Source of the DNA: Flavobacterium sp. | Lineage (GTDB): Bacteria; Bacteroidota; Bacteroidia; Flavobacteriales; Flavobacteriaceae | NCBI RefSeq assembly: GCF_027482425.1 | Contig: NZ_JAIXWA010000040.1 | Location: 1-64,000, forward strand | Direction: 5' to 3' | Length of the DNA: 64,000 bases | Part shown: piece by piece, positions 1-7,954 of the stretch | How positions within the stretch are numbered: the stretch's first letter is position 1 | Layout of the letters: each line of letters begins with the position of its first letter | Notes under the pieces: generated by a model | The model's database searches: none | Seen by the model: only the letters and a program-made list of their open reading frames with translations | What the model was told of the DNA's origin: nothing | Made by a program: the position numbers and the translations under genes

Positions 1-3
1 GTT

Positions 4-1140
4 TCAAAATTTTATTTTTTGTAATCTTTCAACGGCCCGATCTAGGGTTGTATTGGATTTGGCAAAACAAAATCGAAGGTATTGATTTTGAGGTGGATGT
101 TCATAAAATGGTGACAAAGGAATCGCAGCTACACCCACTTCCTGTACCATACGTTTCACCAAACTCATATCCGATTCAACAGCAGCCGTTGGCCAACTAA
201 CCAACTGAAAATAGGACCCCTCACAAGGAAGTAAGGTAAAAGCAGTAGTTTGCATCAAACGGTTGAAATAATCACGTTTTTGGCGATAAAAATCCCCTAA
301 AGCAGCCACTGAGACCTCCTCCAAATAGGCCGTTAAAGCTACTTGAGCCACCGAATTGACACTAAAAACCAAAAACTGATGTACCTTTTTTATCTCGCGC
401 ATCAGCGGTTCAGATGCGACAACATAACCTACCTTCCAACCGGTGCAGTGAAACGATTTTCCAAACGAAGAAACTGAAACACATCGTTCCCATAACTGCG
501 GATATTGATGCACCGATTGCGGTCCCGATTCAAACGTGATATACTCATACACTTCATCCGAAAGCACGAGAAGCTGGGGATGCCGTGTTACCAATTCTTG
601 TAAAGCAAGGTAATCACTAGACTGCCAAACCCGTCCCGAGGGATTGTGGGGACTGTTGATAATGATCATGCGGGTACGCGAACCCACAGCAGCTTCGATT
701 TGGGGCCAATCAGGTAAAAAATCAGCGCCCAATGGCACCCGAACAGGATGCGCTGACACCAATTGTATGGGCGTAGTATAGCAATCGTAACTTGGGTCCA
801 ACACAATCACCTCATCCCCTGGATGGACTAAGGCCTGAATGGCTGCAAAAATTCCCTGAGTCGCTCCTGCTGTAACAAGTATTTCATGTTGCGGATTGAT
901 TGGGCGACCGTATTGCGTTTCCGTTAACGCAGCCAAACGTTCAAGCAAAGGACCATAACCAGCCATCGGCACGTATTGATGTAAATCGGACTGTGCCGCT
1001 TGCGCCAAATGTATTTTCAAACGGTCATCTATTGGAAAATCTGGAAATCCCTGCGACAAATTAATGGCATTATAATGCATTGCCAATTGCGACATTTCAG
1101 AAAAAATACTAGAACCCATCTGGGGAAATTTGGATACCAT
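4..1140 (-). CDS. Class I/II PLP-dependent aminotransferase (methionine/kynurenine type)
   Basis: Predicted cytosolic aminotransferase of fold type I, closest in pattern to the methionine aminotransferase / kynurenine-oxoglutarate transaminase group. Seen: the N-terminal NLSQGFPDFP substrate-loop motif, TAGATQGIFAA, the NSPHNPSGRV motif, SDEVYEYI, and the PLP-lysine motif SSFGKSFHCTGWKVGY. Length is about 378 residues, normal for the family. An upstream in-frame extension exists, but the protein is better started at MVSKFP (1140), since family members begin just before this point. The complete stop lies at 4-6. Substrate choice (methionine, glutamine, kynurenine) cannot be settled from sequence alone. 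It is divergent from a weak short ORF and the LysR gene. Confidence 0.9.
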   Translation of the reverse strand: MVSKFPQMGSSIFSEMSQLAMHYNAINLSQGFPDFPIDDRLKIHLAQAAQSDLHQYVPMAGYGPLLERLAALTETQYGRPINPQHEILVTAGATQGIFAAIQALVHPGDEVIVLDPSYDCYTTPIQLVSAHPVRVPLGADFLPDWPQIEAAVGSRTRMIIINSPHNPSGRVWQSSDYLALQELVTRHPQLLVLSDEVYEYITFESGPQSVHQYPQLWERCVSVSSFGKSFHCTGWKVGYVVASEPLMREIKKVHQFLVFSVNSVAQVALTAYLEEVSVAALGDFYRQKRDYFNRLMQTTAFTLLPCEGSYFQLVSWPTAAVESDMSLVKRMVQEVGVAAIPLSPFYEHPPQNQYLRFCFAKSNTTLDRAVERLQKIKF

Positions 1141-1405
1141 TCCTTCGCTTTTTTTTACGAAGATAGCAGGAATAAGGGAATCAACCAAAGATGGAGTACA
1201 AACGACTGAAGACACTTTTAATCATTATTTGCCAATTATAACCGAAACTACCTACAAAGCTGAAAATGCCTACAACATTTTGCAAGGGTATTTTTTAAAA
1301 AAGGATTTGAAAAATTTTCATCGTTGGTTAATTGCCTCAGACCTTAAAAGTGATAAAAAATTACTCCCCTATGTGGAACGCATGGTTGCCAACTTAACAG
1401 AGTAA
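1130..1405 (+). CDS. Possible small hypothetical protein or gene remnant
   Basis: Open frame of 91 codons with no ATG; the only starts are TTG at 1130 (overlapping the aminotransferase start on the other strand) or TTG at 1229. The second half reads like real protein, with alternating helix-type residues (TYKAENAYNILQGYF, DLKNFHRWLIAS), but no family was recognised. It could be a short helical protein or the 3' end of a decayed gene. A TTGACACATTGAC motif follows at 1417-1429. Confidence 0.25.
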   Translation: MDTIPSLFFTKIAGIRESTKDGVQTTEDTFNHYLPIITETTYKAENAYNILQGYFLKKDLKNFHRWLIASDLKSDKKLLPYVERMVANLTE

Positions 1406-1478
1406 AAAGGATAACATTGACACATTGACTCCCCTACTTATTTCCTCCTCCTTTTAGAAAGTAACATAAAAAAATAGA

Positions 1479-1486
1479 TATATTTG
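1479..1486 (+). promoter_or_regulatory. Bacteroidota -7 box for the LysR gene
   Basis: TATATTTG matches the TAnnTTTG consensus and ends 23 bases before the LysR start codon. No clear -33 TTTG was seen. Confidence 0.5.
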
Positions 1487-1509
1487 TTACTTATCCATAA
1501 AAAAAGGTT

Positions 1510-2430
1510 ATGAATTACACCCTGCACCAATTGCAAGTGTTTTTGAAAGTCACTGAAACCAAAAGCATCACTAAAGCAGCAGAACAACTCTACCTCACCC
1601 AACCCGCTGTATCGATTCAGTTGCGTAATTTTCAGGATCAGTTTGATATTCCGCTGACCGAAGTGGTGGGACGGCAGTTGTATGTCACCGAATTTGGAAT
1701 GGAAATCGCCCGGGCGGCCCAAAACATATTAAACGAAGTGCAAGCCATCAACTATAAAACGATGGCGTACAAAGGCAAACTAAGCGGAAAATTGAGCATC
1801 ACCTCGGTGTCTACTGGGAAATATGTGATACCGTTTTTACTCGCCGACTTTTTAAAACAGCATAACGAAGTAGAGCTAGTGCTGGATGTTACCAATAAAA
1901 ATAGGGTCGTACGCTCGCTCGAAAATAATGAAGTGGATTTTGCCCTCGTATCGCTTTTCCCGGATCTATCGGTGCAAAGCATTCCGCTAATGGAGAACCA
2001 ACTCGTGCTCGTGGCCAACCGCGATTTTCCCATGCCCAAAAAACCCCTGACGCTGGAAGAAATTCAAGCCTTACCGTTAATCTATCGAGAAGCCGGTTCA
2101 GGCAGTCGCTTTGTCATGGAACGGTTTTTAAACCAGTTGGACAGCAAGGGTACCAAAAAAATGGAACTCACTAGCAACGAAGCCGTCAAGCAAGCCATTA
2201 TGGCCGGACTGGGGTGCTCTATCATGCCAGTGATTGGTATCAAAAATGAGTTACAAAACGGTGATGTGCAAATCATACCCGCCGAAGGACTCCCCCAATC
2301 GTCGCAGTGGAACATGATCTGGATGAAATCCAAAAACCTATCGCCTGTGGCTGAAGCCTATAAAAATTACTTGCTCGAAAACAAATCCACCATCATCCAG
2401 AATCATTTTGGTTGGACTTCACAGCTTTGA
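1510..2430 (+). CDS. LysR-family transcriptional regulator
   Basis: 306-residue LysR-type regulator. Residues 1-60 form the winged helix-turn-helix (LHQLQVFLKVTETKSITKAA, then LYLTQPAVSIQLRNF), followed by the linker helix and a two-lobe periplasmic-binding-like effector domain (about 90-300). The length is typical. The effector is unknown; CysB/CbbR-like regulators in this phylum have the same layout. It stands alone, divergent from the aminotransferase, so regulation of that gene or of itself is possible but not shown. Confidence 0.92.
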   Translation: MNYTLHQLQVFLKVTETKSITKAAEQLYLTQPAVSIQLRNFQDQFDIPLTEVVGRQLYVTEFGMEIARAAQNILNEVQAINYKTMAYKGKLSGKLSITSVSTGKYVIPFLLADFLKQHNEVELVLDVTNKNRVVRSLENNEVDFALVSLFPDLSVQSIPLMENQLVLVANRDFPMPKKPLTLEEIQALPLIYREAGSGSRFVMERFLNQLDSKGTKKMELTSNEAVKQAIMAGLGCSIMPVIGIKNELQNGDVQIIPAEGLPQSSQWNMIWMKSKNLSPVAEAYKNYLLENKSTIIQNHFGWTSQL

Positions 2431-2567
2431 ATTAAGCAGTCTCCATTTGTTAATCAACATAATACTTCTGCAGTTTGCCTGATGTAAACCATATTTTGGG
2501 TAGAGTCTGTTCGATTTCTCTATTTTTGATGGAATGAAAAAATAGAAGCCTCTATTGAAACAAATTG

Positions 2568-2575
2568 TACTTTTG
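2568..2575 (+). promoter_or_regulatory. Bacteroidota -7 box for the T9SS cargo gene
   Basis: TACTTTTG fits TAnnTTTG and lies 41 bases upstream of the ATG at 2617. Confidence 0.5.
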
Positions 2576-2616
2576 GACAACCAATTCATAATCAGAAAAC
2601 GAACAAATAAAATCCT

Positions 2617-3549
2617 ATGAAAAAGAATTACCTTGTTTTGAGTATGTCTGCCCTTCTCTTTAGTTGGACAAGTTGGTCCCAAGTAGTCAATGGCGATTTT
2701 GAAATTGTAAAAGAGAATTTTCTCCCTTCCAATTGGGGTATGGATTTTGTGCAATTGGTTAGTATGAACCCGACAACAGGAGAAACTGAAATGGATCAAA
2801 TCCTGTATCCTTGGTGTATTCCATCTTTTGTATACTCCACCACAGAAAGTCATTCTGGGGTATATGCCATGGAGTTATCCAATGGATTTAATACAACGCA
2901 AAATGAAGCTATAATGGCCGAAGCATCAATTTTTAACAATCCCGAATTGGACAGTCCAGGCTGGAATGCCGGAGTGCCTATCGAACCCGGGGCAAATGTC
3001 ACTCTTTTGGGATTGTATTATAAATTTTTACCCTTCGGAAATGAAACAGGTGAGGCAAAAATAACCGTGCTCGATGAACTGGGAGAAGAAATAGGTTCGA
3101 CCACTATAGATTTACTACCCACAGGGACCAATTTTGAATTCGTGTACAGCTTTATCCCATTCCATTCAACAGCACCACCCTCGTACATGTACATCACTTT
3201 AAAAACGGCTAAAGAGGAACAAACTCCAGTATTTGGCACCCGATTAATCGTGGACAATGTGGTTACTAATTTCAATGCATTAGTTGTAACAAATCCTATT
3301 CCAAAACCTGAATTCGGTTTGATATCTGAAGTTGTTGATGGCATTTTACACATACAACCAGGCGATTTAAATGGGTGGGTTACCTATTCATTATTTGACA
3401 CCAGCGGCAAACGTATCCGACAGAATCAATTAGAAAATAACAACAACTATTTATATACTATGGATATTTCTGACTTATCCTCGGGCATTTATATCGTTAC
3501 TGCACAAGATGCGAGTCATTTCTACACTCAAAAAATCATCAAACGATAA
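2617..3549 (+). CDS. Secreted T9SS cargo protein with C-terminal sorting domain
   Basis: 310-residue predicted extracellular protein. Residues 1-21 are a Sec signal peptide (hydrophobic core, ending WSQ). The body starts with VNGDFEI, a pattern common in beta-sandwich, carbohydrate-binding-like domains of Bacteroidota. The last ~75 residues look like a type A T9SS sorting domain (LFDTSGKRI, then SGIYIVTAQD, ending in a basic IIKR). The catalytic role is unknown; no enzyme motif was seen. It is monocistronic, with its own promoter box and a strong terminator directly behind. Confidence 0.8.
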   Translation: MKKNYLVLSMSALLFSWTSWSQVVNGDFEIVKENFLPSNWGMDFVQLVSMNPTTGETEMDQILYPWCIPSFVYSTTESHSGVYAMELSNGFNTTQNEAIMAEASIFNNPELDSPGWNAGVPIEPGANVTLLGLYYKFLPFGNETGEAKITVLDELGEEIGSTTIDLLPTGTNFEFVYSFIPFHSTAPPSYMYITLKTAKEEQTPVFGTRLIVDNVVTNFNALVVTNPIPKPEFGLISEVVDGILHIQPGDLNGWVTYSLFDTSGKRIRQNQLENNNNYLYTMDISDLSSGIYIVTAQDASHFYTQKIIKR

Positions 3550-3584
3550 GGAGCTAAACTAAATTCGAAGACTACATATAAAAG

Positions 3585-3618
3585 CCGAACCTTGAGAAGA
3601 TTAAGGTTCGGTTTTTTT
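3585..3618 (+). terminator. Rho-independent terminator after the T9SS gene
   Basis: Perfect 9-bp stem CCGAACCTT/AAGGTTCGG with a 9-base loop, followed by seven T. Confidence 0.92.
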
Positions 3619-3625
3619 GTTATCG

Positions 3626-3639
3626 GTTATGAATTATGA
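3626..3639 (+). repeat. Two-unit TTATGA short repeat
   Basis: GTTATGAATTATGA, two 7-base units directly behind the terminator. The same 14 bases recur at 34750-34763, also just behind a gene end. Confidence 0.55.
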
Positions 3640-3699
3640 TTTGATGGAAAAGTGGAGGAAACGGGAGAATGCAAGTAGTGTAACCTTGATCGTTTATTA

Positions 3700-3860
3700 C
3701 CTGCCTAACGGAAGGCAAGTTGACACATTGACAAATTACCCCATTAACGCAGATACCCCGCGCCAGGGGTAGTAGTGGAAAGCCCGAATGGCGTATGAAA
3801 GGAGCCAACGGACTTGCAACGGATGACCCGGCCGACGTGAGGAGGGGCGCCCAAAAATTA
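3700..3860. other. GC-rich structured intergenic element between the T9SS gene and SDR
   Basis: This 366-base gap (3550-3916) holds the terminator, the TTATGA repeat and then a GC-rich block very unlike its AT-rich flanks. Seen: TTGACACATTGAC at 3720-3732; a hairpin TACCCC/GGGGTA (3754-3759 / 3766-3771) with loop GCGCCA; the phrase GTGGAAAGCCCG; and the palindrome GGGCGCCC at 3845-3852. The hairpin loop GCGCC is complementary to GGCGC inside that palindrome, so a pseudoknot is possible. I recall similar GC-rich blocks between genes in other flavobacteria, but I cannot verify this. It may be a mobile repeat or a structured RNA. No convincing coding frame was seen. Confidence 0.45.
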
Positions 3861-3892
3861 ATTTTATTATGCATGCATACAAAATTAATTCC

Positions 3893-3900
3893 TATCTTTA
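3893..3900 (+). promoter_or_regulatory. Likely -7 box for the SDR gene
   Basis: TATCTTTA, one mismatch to TAnnTTTG, 16 bases before the ATG. Confidence 0.4.
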
Positions 3901-3916
3901 CGAAAAATAGACCTCT

Positions 3917-4801
3917 ATGAATTTTGCAGCTAAAATGCTTCGCGACGGAGCTTTGGAAGGAAAGACCATTGTTATTACAGGCGGTGGAAGTGGCTTGGGA
4001 AAAGCCATGACAAAATATTTTATGGAATTGGGAGCTCAAGTAGCCATCACTTCTCGGGACCTAGACAAGTTAAAAACCACGGCGGCCGAATTGGAAGCTG
4101 CCACGGGAGGGACCTGTTTACCACTAGCCTGTGATGTGCGGCATTACGACCAAGTTGAAGCGATGTTGGCGGCGGTAATTGCACGGTATGGAAAGGTAGA
4201 CGTGTTGCTGAACAATGCGGCGGGGAACTTTATTTCACCTACCGAACGCTTATCGGCCAATGCCTTTGACACGATTATTGATATTGTTTTAAAAGGAACC
4301 AAAAACTGTACATTGGCGTTTGGAAAGCATTGGATTGCAGCAAAACAAACGAATTGCAATGTGTTGAATATAGTGACAACTTACGCTTGGACCGGTTCGG
4401 GGTATGTCGTTCCCAGCGCAACAGCCAAAGCAGGCGTGCTCGCAATGACCCGTAGTTTGGCCGTAGAATGGGCCAAATATGGCATTCGTATGAACGCGAT
4501 TGCGCCGGGGCCGTTTCCTACCAAAGGGGCTTGGGACCGATTACTTCCGGGGGATTTGGCTGAAAAATTTGACATGTCCAAAAAAGTACCTTTGCGTCGT
4601 GTGGGCGATCATCAGGAGTTAGCCAACTTGGCGGCCTATTTGGTTTCGGACTTTTCAGCATATATCAATGGGGAAGTCATAACGATTGATGGCGGCGAAT
4701 GGTTGCAAGGCGCTGGGCAGTTCAACATTCTAGAAAAAATACCCCAAGAAATGTGGGATATGCTCGAAGCAATGATTAAGAGCAAAGGCAGTAAGTCATA
4801 A
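3917..4801 (+). CDS. SDR oxidoreductase, 2,4-dienoyl-CoA reductase-like
   Basis: 294-residue short-chain dehydrogenase/reductase. The nucleotide-binding motif TGGGSGLG is at residues 21-28, with NNAAGNF near 99-105. The usual YxxxK is replaced by S167-x-x-x-K171, but Tyr156 lies 15 residues before Lys171. This is the Tyr/Lys spacing of mitochondrial DECR1 (Tyr199/Lys214), and the PSATAKAG and PGPFPTKGA segments are also DECR-like. It is therefore inferred to be an NADPH-dependent 2,4-dienoyl-CoA reductase in unsaturated fatty-acid beta-oxidation. It is monocistronic with a terminator behind. Confidence 0.85.
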   Translation: MNFAAKMLRDGALEGKTIVITGGGSGLGKAMTKYFMELGAQVAITSRDLDKLKTTAAELEAATGGTCLPLACDVRHYDQVEAMLAAVIARYGKVDVLLNNAAGNFISPTERLSANAFDTIIDIVLKGTKNCTLAFGKHWIAAKQTNCNVLNIVTTYAWTGSGYVVPSATAKAGVLAMTRSLAVEWAKYGIRMNAIAPGPFPTKGAWDRLLPGDLAEKFDMSKKVPLRRVGDHQELANLAAYLVSDFSAYINGEVITIDGGEWLQGAGQFNILEKIPQEMWDMLEAMIKSKGSKS

Positions 4802-4805
4802 AATT

Positions 4806-4827
4806 AAGGGGGTTGGCCCCTTTTTTT
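4806..4827 (+). terminator. Rho-independent terminator after the SDR gene
   Basis: AAGGGG / CCCCTT stem with a 5-base loop, followed by a run of T up to 4827. Confidence 0.8.
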
Positions 4828-4908
4828 GTGCCCATAGGTAGGGTACTCTAGCATAGATTTTAAGCAGGAATGGAAGACAAACTTTAGTCGATTGTTAACA
4901 AATAAGAC

Positions 4909-4938
4909 TTGAATAAACCATAAAAAAGCGTATTTTTA
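4909..4938 (+). promoter_or_regulatory. Promoter of the parA operon
   Basis: TTG (4909-4911), 19 bases, then TATTTTTA (4931-4938), one base off TAnnTTTG. It lies 27 bases before the chosen parA ATG and would serve the genes that follow. Confidence 0.5.
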
Positions 4939-4965
4939 CACCTCTTAAATTTGACGCGAATTTTC

Positions 4966-5730
4966 ATGGGTAAAATCATTGCAATTGCAAATCAAAAAGG
5001 CGGTGTCGGCAAAACCACTACTTCGGTTAATTTGGCGGCCTCTTTAGGTGTTTTAGAAAAAAAAGTATTACTTATTGACGCCGACCCACAAGCCAATGCC
5101 ACTTCAGGATTAGGAATTGATGTGGAATCGGTGGCTATCGGTACGTATCAAATTTTAGAGCACAGCAATAGCCCTTCGGAAGCGGTAGTACAGAGCACTT
5201 CCCCCAATGTAGATGTCATTCCGGCCCACATTGATTTGGTAGCGATTGAAATCGAATTGGTCGACAAAGAAAACCGCGAATACATGTTACGCGAAGCCTT
5301 AAAGGACATTCGCAACCACTATGATTATATATTAATCGATTGCGCGCCTTCGTTAGGATTACTGACGTTGAATGCGTTGACGGCTGCTGATTCGGTGGTT
5401 ATTCCAATTCAGTGCGAATATTTTGCCTTAGAAGGATTGGGTAAATTACTCAACACCGTCAAAAGTGTCCAAAAAATTCACAACCCAGCCTTGGACATTG
5501 AAGGAATGCTACTTACCATGTATGATTCTCGTTTACGTTTATCTAATCAAGTGGTCGAAGAAGTACAAAAACATTTCAATGATATGGTATTTAAAACCAT
5601 CATTCAACGCAATGTAAAATTGAGTGAAGCTCCAAGTTTTGGGGAAAGTATCATCAACTTTGACGCCACCAGTAAAGGGGCAACCAACTACTTGAGTTTG
5701 GCCGAAGAGGTGATTAAGAAAAATAGTTAA
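4966..5730 (+). CDS. parA: ParA-family chromosome partitioning ATPase
   Basis: 254-residue ParA/Soj ATPase that works with ParB in chromosome segregation. The deviant Walker A KGGVGKTT is at residues 11-18, Walker B-like YDYILIDCAPSLG near 120, and SEAPSFGESI near the C-terminus. The start at 4966 (MGKII) is preferred over an in-frame TTG 15 bases upstream, because family proteins begin with this strand. The parB start lies 6 bases after the stop. It heads a tight co-directional run ending with wbqC. Confidence 0.96.
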   Translation: MGKIIAIANQKGGVGKTTTSVNLAASLGVLEKKVLLIDADPQANATSGLGIDVESVAIGTYQILEHSNSPSEAVVQSTSPNVDVIPAHIDLVAIEIELVDKENREYMLREALKDIRNHYDYILIDCAPSLGLLTLNALTAADSVVIPIQCEYFALEGLGKLLNTVKSVQKIHNPALDIEGMLLTMYDSRLRLSNQVVEEVQKHFNDMVFKTIIQRNVKLSEAPSFGESIINFDATSKGATNYLSLAEEVIKKNS

Positions 5731-5736
5731 TGGGGT

Positions 5737-6639
5737 ATGGCAAAAGCAATTAAAAAACAAGCGCTTGGACGTGGATTGTCGGCTTTATTGAAAGATCCAG
5801 ACAACGATATTCGTTCGGTCGAAGATAAAAATGCTGACAAACTAATCGGCAATATTTTGGAAATTGACATCGATGCGGTGGCGATCAACCCATTTCAACC
5901 CCGTTCTAATTTCAATGAAGAAGCGCTTCAAGAATTGGCCACTTCGATTCGTGAATTGGGGGTTATCCAACCCATTACGGTGCGAAAGCTTGACTTCAAC
6001 CAATATCAATTGATTTCTGGGGAACGTCGTTTACGGGCTTCAAAATTGGTGGGACTCACCACAATCCCCGCTTACATTCGCATTGCCAACGACAATGAAT
6101 CGCTAGTAATGGCTTTGGTCGAAAACATCCAGCGTCATGACTTAGATCCGATTGAGATTGCACTTTCGTACCAACGTTTGATGGAAGAAATTCAATTGAC
6201 GCAAGAGCAAATGAGCGATCGTGTGGGCAAAAAACGCTCGACGATTGCCAATTATTTGCGCTTGTTAAAATTGGATCCCATTATTCAAACCGGAATTCGC
6301 GATGGTTTCATTTCCATGGGCCACGGGCGTGCCATCATCAACATAGAAGATCACGAAGCACAAGCCGATATTTATCACAAAATCATAAGTCAAAACCTTT
6401 CCGTTCGCGAAACCGAGGCGTTGGTAAAAAAACACCATGAAGGTCAAAAACCAGCGGCGCCCAAAAGTAAAAAAACCACCTCTTTTACCCTAGCGCCTTC
6501 GCACCAAAAAACGATGACGGACTTCTTTGGCGCTAAAGTAGAAGTTAAAATCGGTGGCAACGGAAAAGGTAAAATTTCGGTTCCTTTTCATTCGGAAGAG
6601 GACTTTAACCGGATACTCAAATTATTGCAAAAAGGGTGA
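5737..6639 (+). CDS. parB: ParB/Spo0J chromosome partitioning protein
   Basis: 300-residue DNA-binding CTPase of the ParB family. Residues 10-20 hold the ALGRGLSALL box that contacts ParA. The N-terminal ParB/Srx-like domain has NPFQPR and SGERRLRASKL (CTP-binding GERRxRA box), followed by VENIQRHDLDPIE, a helix-turn-helix and a short C-terminal dimerisation domain. The stop overlaps the next gene's GTG by four bases. A palindromic parS-like site was looked for across the window and not found. Confidence 0.96.
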   Translation: MAKAIKKQALGRGLSALLKDPDNDIRSVEDKNADKLIGNILEIDIDAVAINPFQPRSNFNEEALQELATSIRELGVIQPITVRKLDFNQYQLISGERRLRASKLVGLTTIPAYIRIANDNESLVMALVENIQRHDLDPIEIALSYQRLMEEIQLTQEQMSDRVGKKRSTIANYLRLLKLDPIIQTGIRDGFISMGHGRAIINIEDHEAQADIYHKIISQNLSVRETEALVKKHHEGQKPAAPKSKKTTSFTLAPSHQKTMTDFFGAKVEVKIGGNGKGKISVPFHSEEDFNRILKLLQKG

Positions 6640-7208
6640 TTCGTTGGATTTACATACTCTTTGGCTGGGGTTGTTTATCAATCGCTACTGGTTGGGCACA
6701 ACAAACGCCTGCACCGACAACCCCTGTGAAACCCGCTGATAGTCTCAATACACCTGCCAAACCCATCAACATGCTTGCCCCTTCACGTGCTGCTTTTTAT
6801 TCGGCAGTGATTCCTGGATTGGGTCAGGCGTACAACAAAAAGTATTGGAAAATCCCATTAGTTTATGCCGCTTTGGGAACGACCGTTTATTTTTACATTA
6901 CAAACAACAACAAATACAACGATTATCGGGATGCCTACAAGCGTCGTTTGTTGGGCTTTACCGATGACGAATTCTCGTATCTAGATACCTCTAGACTGAT
7001 ACAAGCCCAACGCTTTTACCAGCGGAATCGGGATTTATCGGCGTTATTGATCGGTGTTTTTTACATTCTAAATATCGTCGATGCCAATGTTGATGCGCAC
7101 TTGATGCAATACAATGTGAGCGATAAACTCACGCTTCAACCCGATTTGATTCAGAACGACCTCACCCAACGCCGGCAACTAGGTTTGGGCATCAGCTTTA
7201 AGTTTTAA
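6636..7208 (+). CDS. DUF5683-domain membrane protein
   Basis: 190-residue protein with an N-terminal signal peptide or anchor, a proline-rich linker (about 22-45), and a DUF5683-type core: PSRAAFYSAVIPGLGQAYN, a membrane segment with the KIPLVYAALG pattern, and a second segment near LIGVFYILNIVDANVDAH. The start is GTG at 6636, giving a GTGA overlap with parB. The function is unknown; the family is common in Bacteroidota between parB and dapB, as here, which supports the start and the operon. Confidence 0.85.
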   Translation: MIRWIYILFGWGCLSIATGWAQQTPAPTTPVKPADSLNTPAKPINMLAPSRAAFYSAVIPGLGQAYNKKYWKIPLVYAALGTTVYFYITNNNKYNDYRDAYKRRLLGFTDDEFSYLDTSRLIQAQRFYQRNRDLSALLIGVFYILNIVDANVDAHLMQYNVSDKLTLQPDLIQNDLTQRRQLGLGISFKF

Positions 7209-7237
7209 TGTAACAAACCAACAAAAACCGCTACTAA

Positions 7238-7942
7238 ATGGGTATGAACATCGCGTTATTAGGGTATGGAAAAATGGGTAAGGTTATCGAGCGCATCGCC
7301 TTGGAACGCGGTCATACCATCGTTGTACGTAAAACCCGCCAAAACGCATTTGATGGTTTAGAGACCGCCGATGTAGCCATTGATTTTAGCATTCCTGATG
7401 CTGCGGTCGAAAATATTACAGCCTGTTTACAAGCTGGCATCCCAGTTGTTTCGGGTACTACAGGTTGGTTAGCGCAGTATGACGCCATGAAAACGCTCTG
7501 TGAAAAACAAAACGGTGCTTTTTTGTATGGGTCGAATTTCAGTTTGGGCGTGAATTTATTTTTTGAATTAAATCAAAAATTAGCGCAATTGATGGCAAAA
7601 TTCCCGCAATATGCAGTGGATATGGAAGAAATTCACCATACCCAAAAATTGGATAAACCCAGCGGAACTGCGATTACCTTGGCTGAAGGACTACTCCCCT
7701 ACACTGCTTTTACACAATGGAGTTTAGATGCCGATGCTACGGATGCGCTTTATATTGATGTCAAGCGAGAAAATGAAGTTCCCGGCACACACAGCATTTT
7801 TTACCGTTCAGCCGTAGATACGATTGAAATCAAACACACCGCACACAACCGCGAGGGATTTGCCTACGGTGCCGTCATTGCCGCCGAATGGTTGGCAACA
7901 CGCAAAGGCGTGTTTACTATGAAAGACGTTTTAGATTTATAA
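7238..7942 (+). CDS. dapB: 4-hydroxy-tetrahydrodipicolinate reductase
   Basis: Reduces the dapA product in lysine and meso-diaminopimelate synthesis, using NAD(P)H. The Rossmann motif GYGKMGK is near residues 9-15, SGTTGW near 72, and the catalytic/substrate block EIHHTQKLDKPSGTA near 130-145. Length is 234 residues, typical of the shorter Bacteroidota form. The start could be either of two ATGs six bases apart (7238 or 7244). It lies in the parA-wbqC run. Confidence 0.95.
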   Translation: MGMNIALLGYGKMGKVIERIALERGHTIVVRKTRQNAFDGLETADVAIDFSIPDAAVENITACLQAGIPVVSGTTGWLAQYDAMKTLCEKQNGAFLYGSNFSLGVNLFFELNQKLAQLMAKFPQYAVDMEEIHHTQKLDKPSGTAITLAEGLLPYTAFTQWSLDADATDALYIDVKRENEVPGTHSIFYRSAVDTIEIKHTAHNREGFAYGAVIAAEWLATRKGVFTMKDVLDL

Positions 7943-7954
7943 AAATAGAGTATT

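Noticed and set aside
2419-2853. 144-codon minus-strand frame
   Set aside because: It lies over the LysR end, the intergenic gap and the T9SS signal peptide; a shadow without motifs.
3620-4039. 139-codon minus-strand frame
   Set aside because: It covers the GC-rich element and the start of the SDR gene on the other strand; the composition reflects the element rather than coding selection.
4836-4843. AGGTAGGG upstream of parA
   Set aside because: The element occurs, but the downstream TTWTAM at 19 bases is missing and a separate promoter is present nearer parA; treated as chance.
4802-7208. parS site or replication origin near parA/parB
   Set aside because: No 16-base palindrome of the parS type and no DnaA-box cluster were noticed; the par genes alone do not place an origin here.
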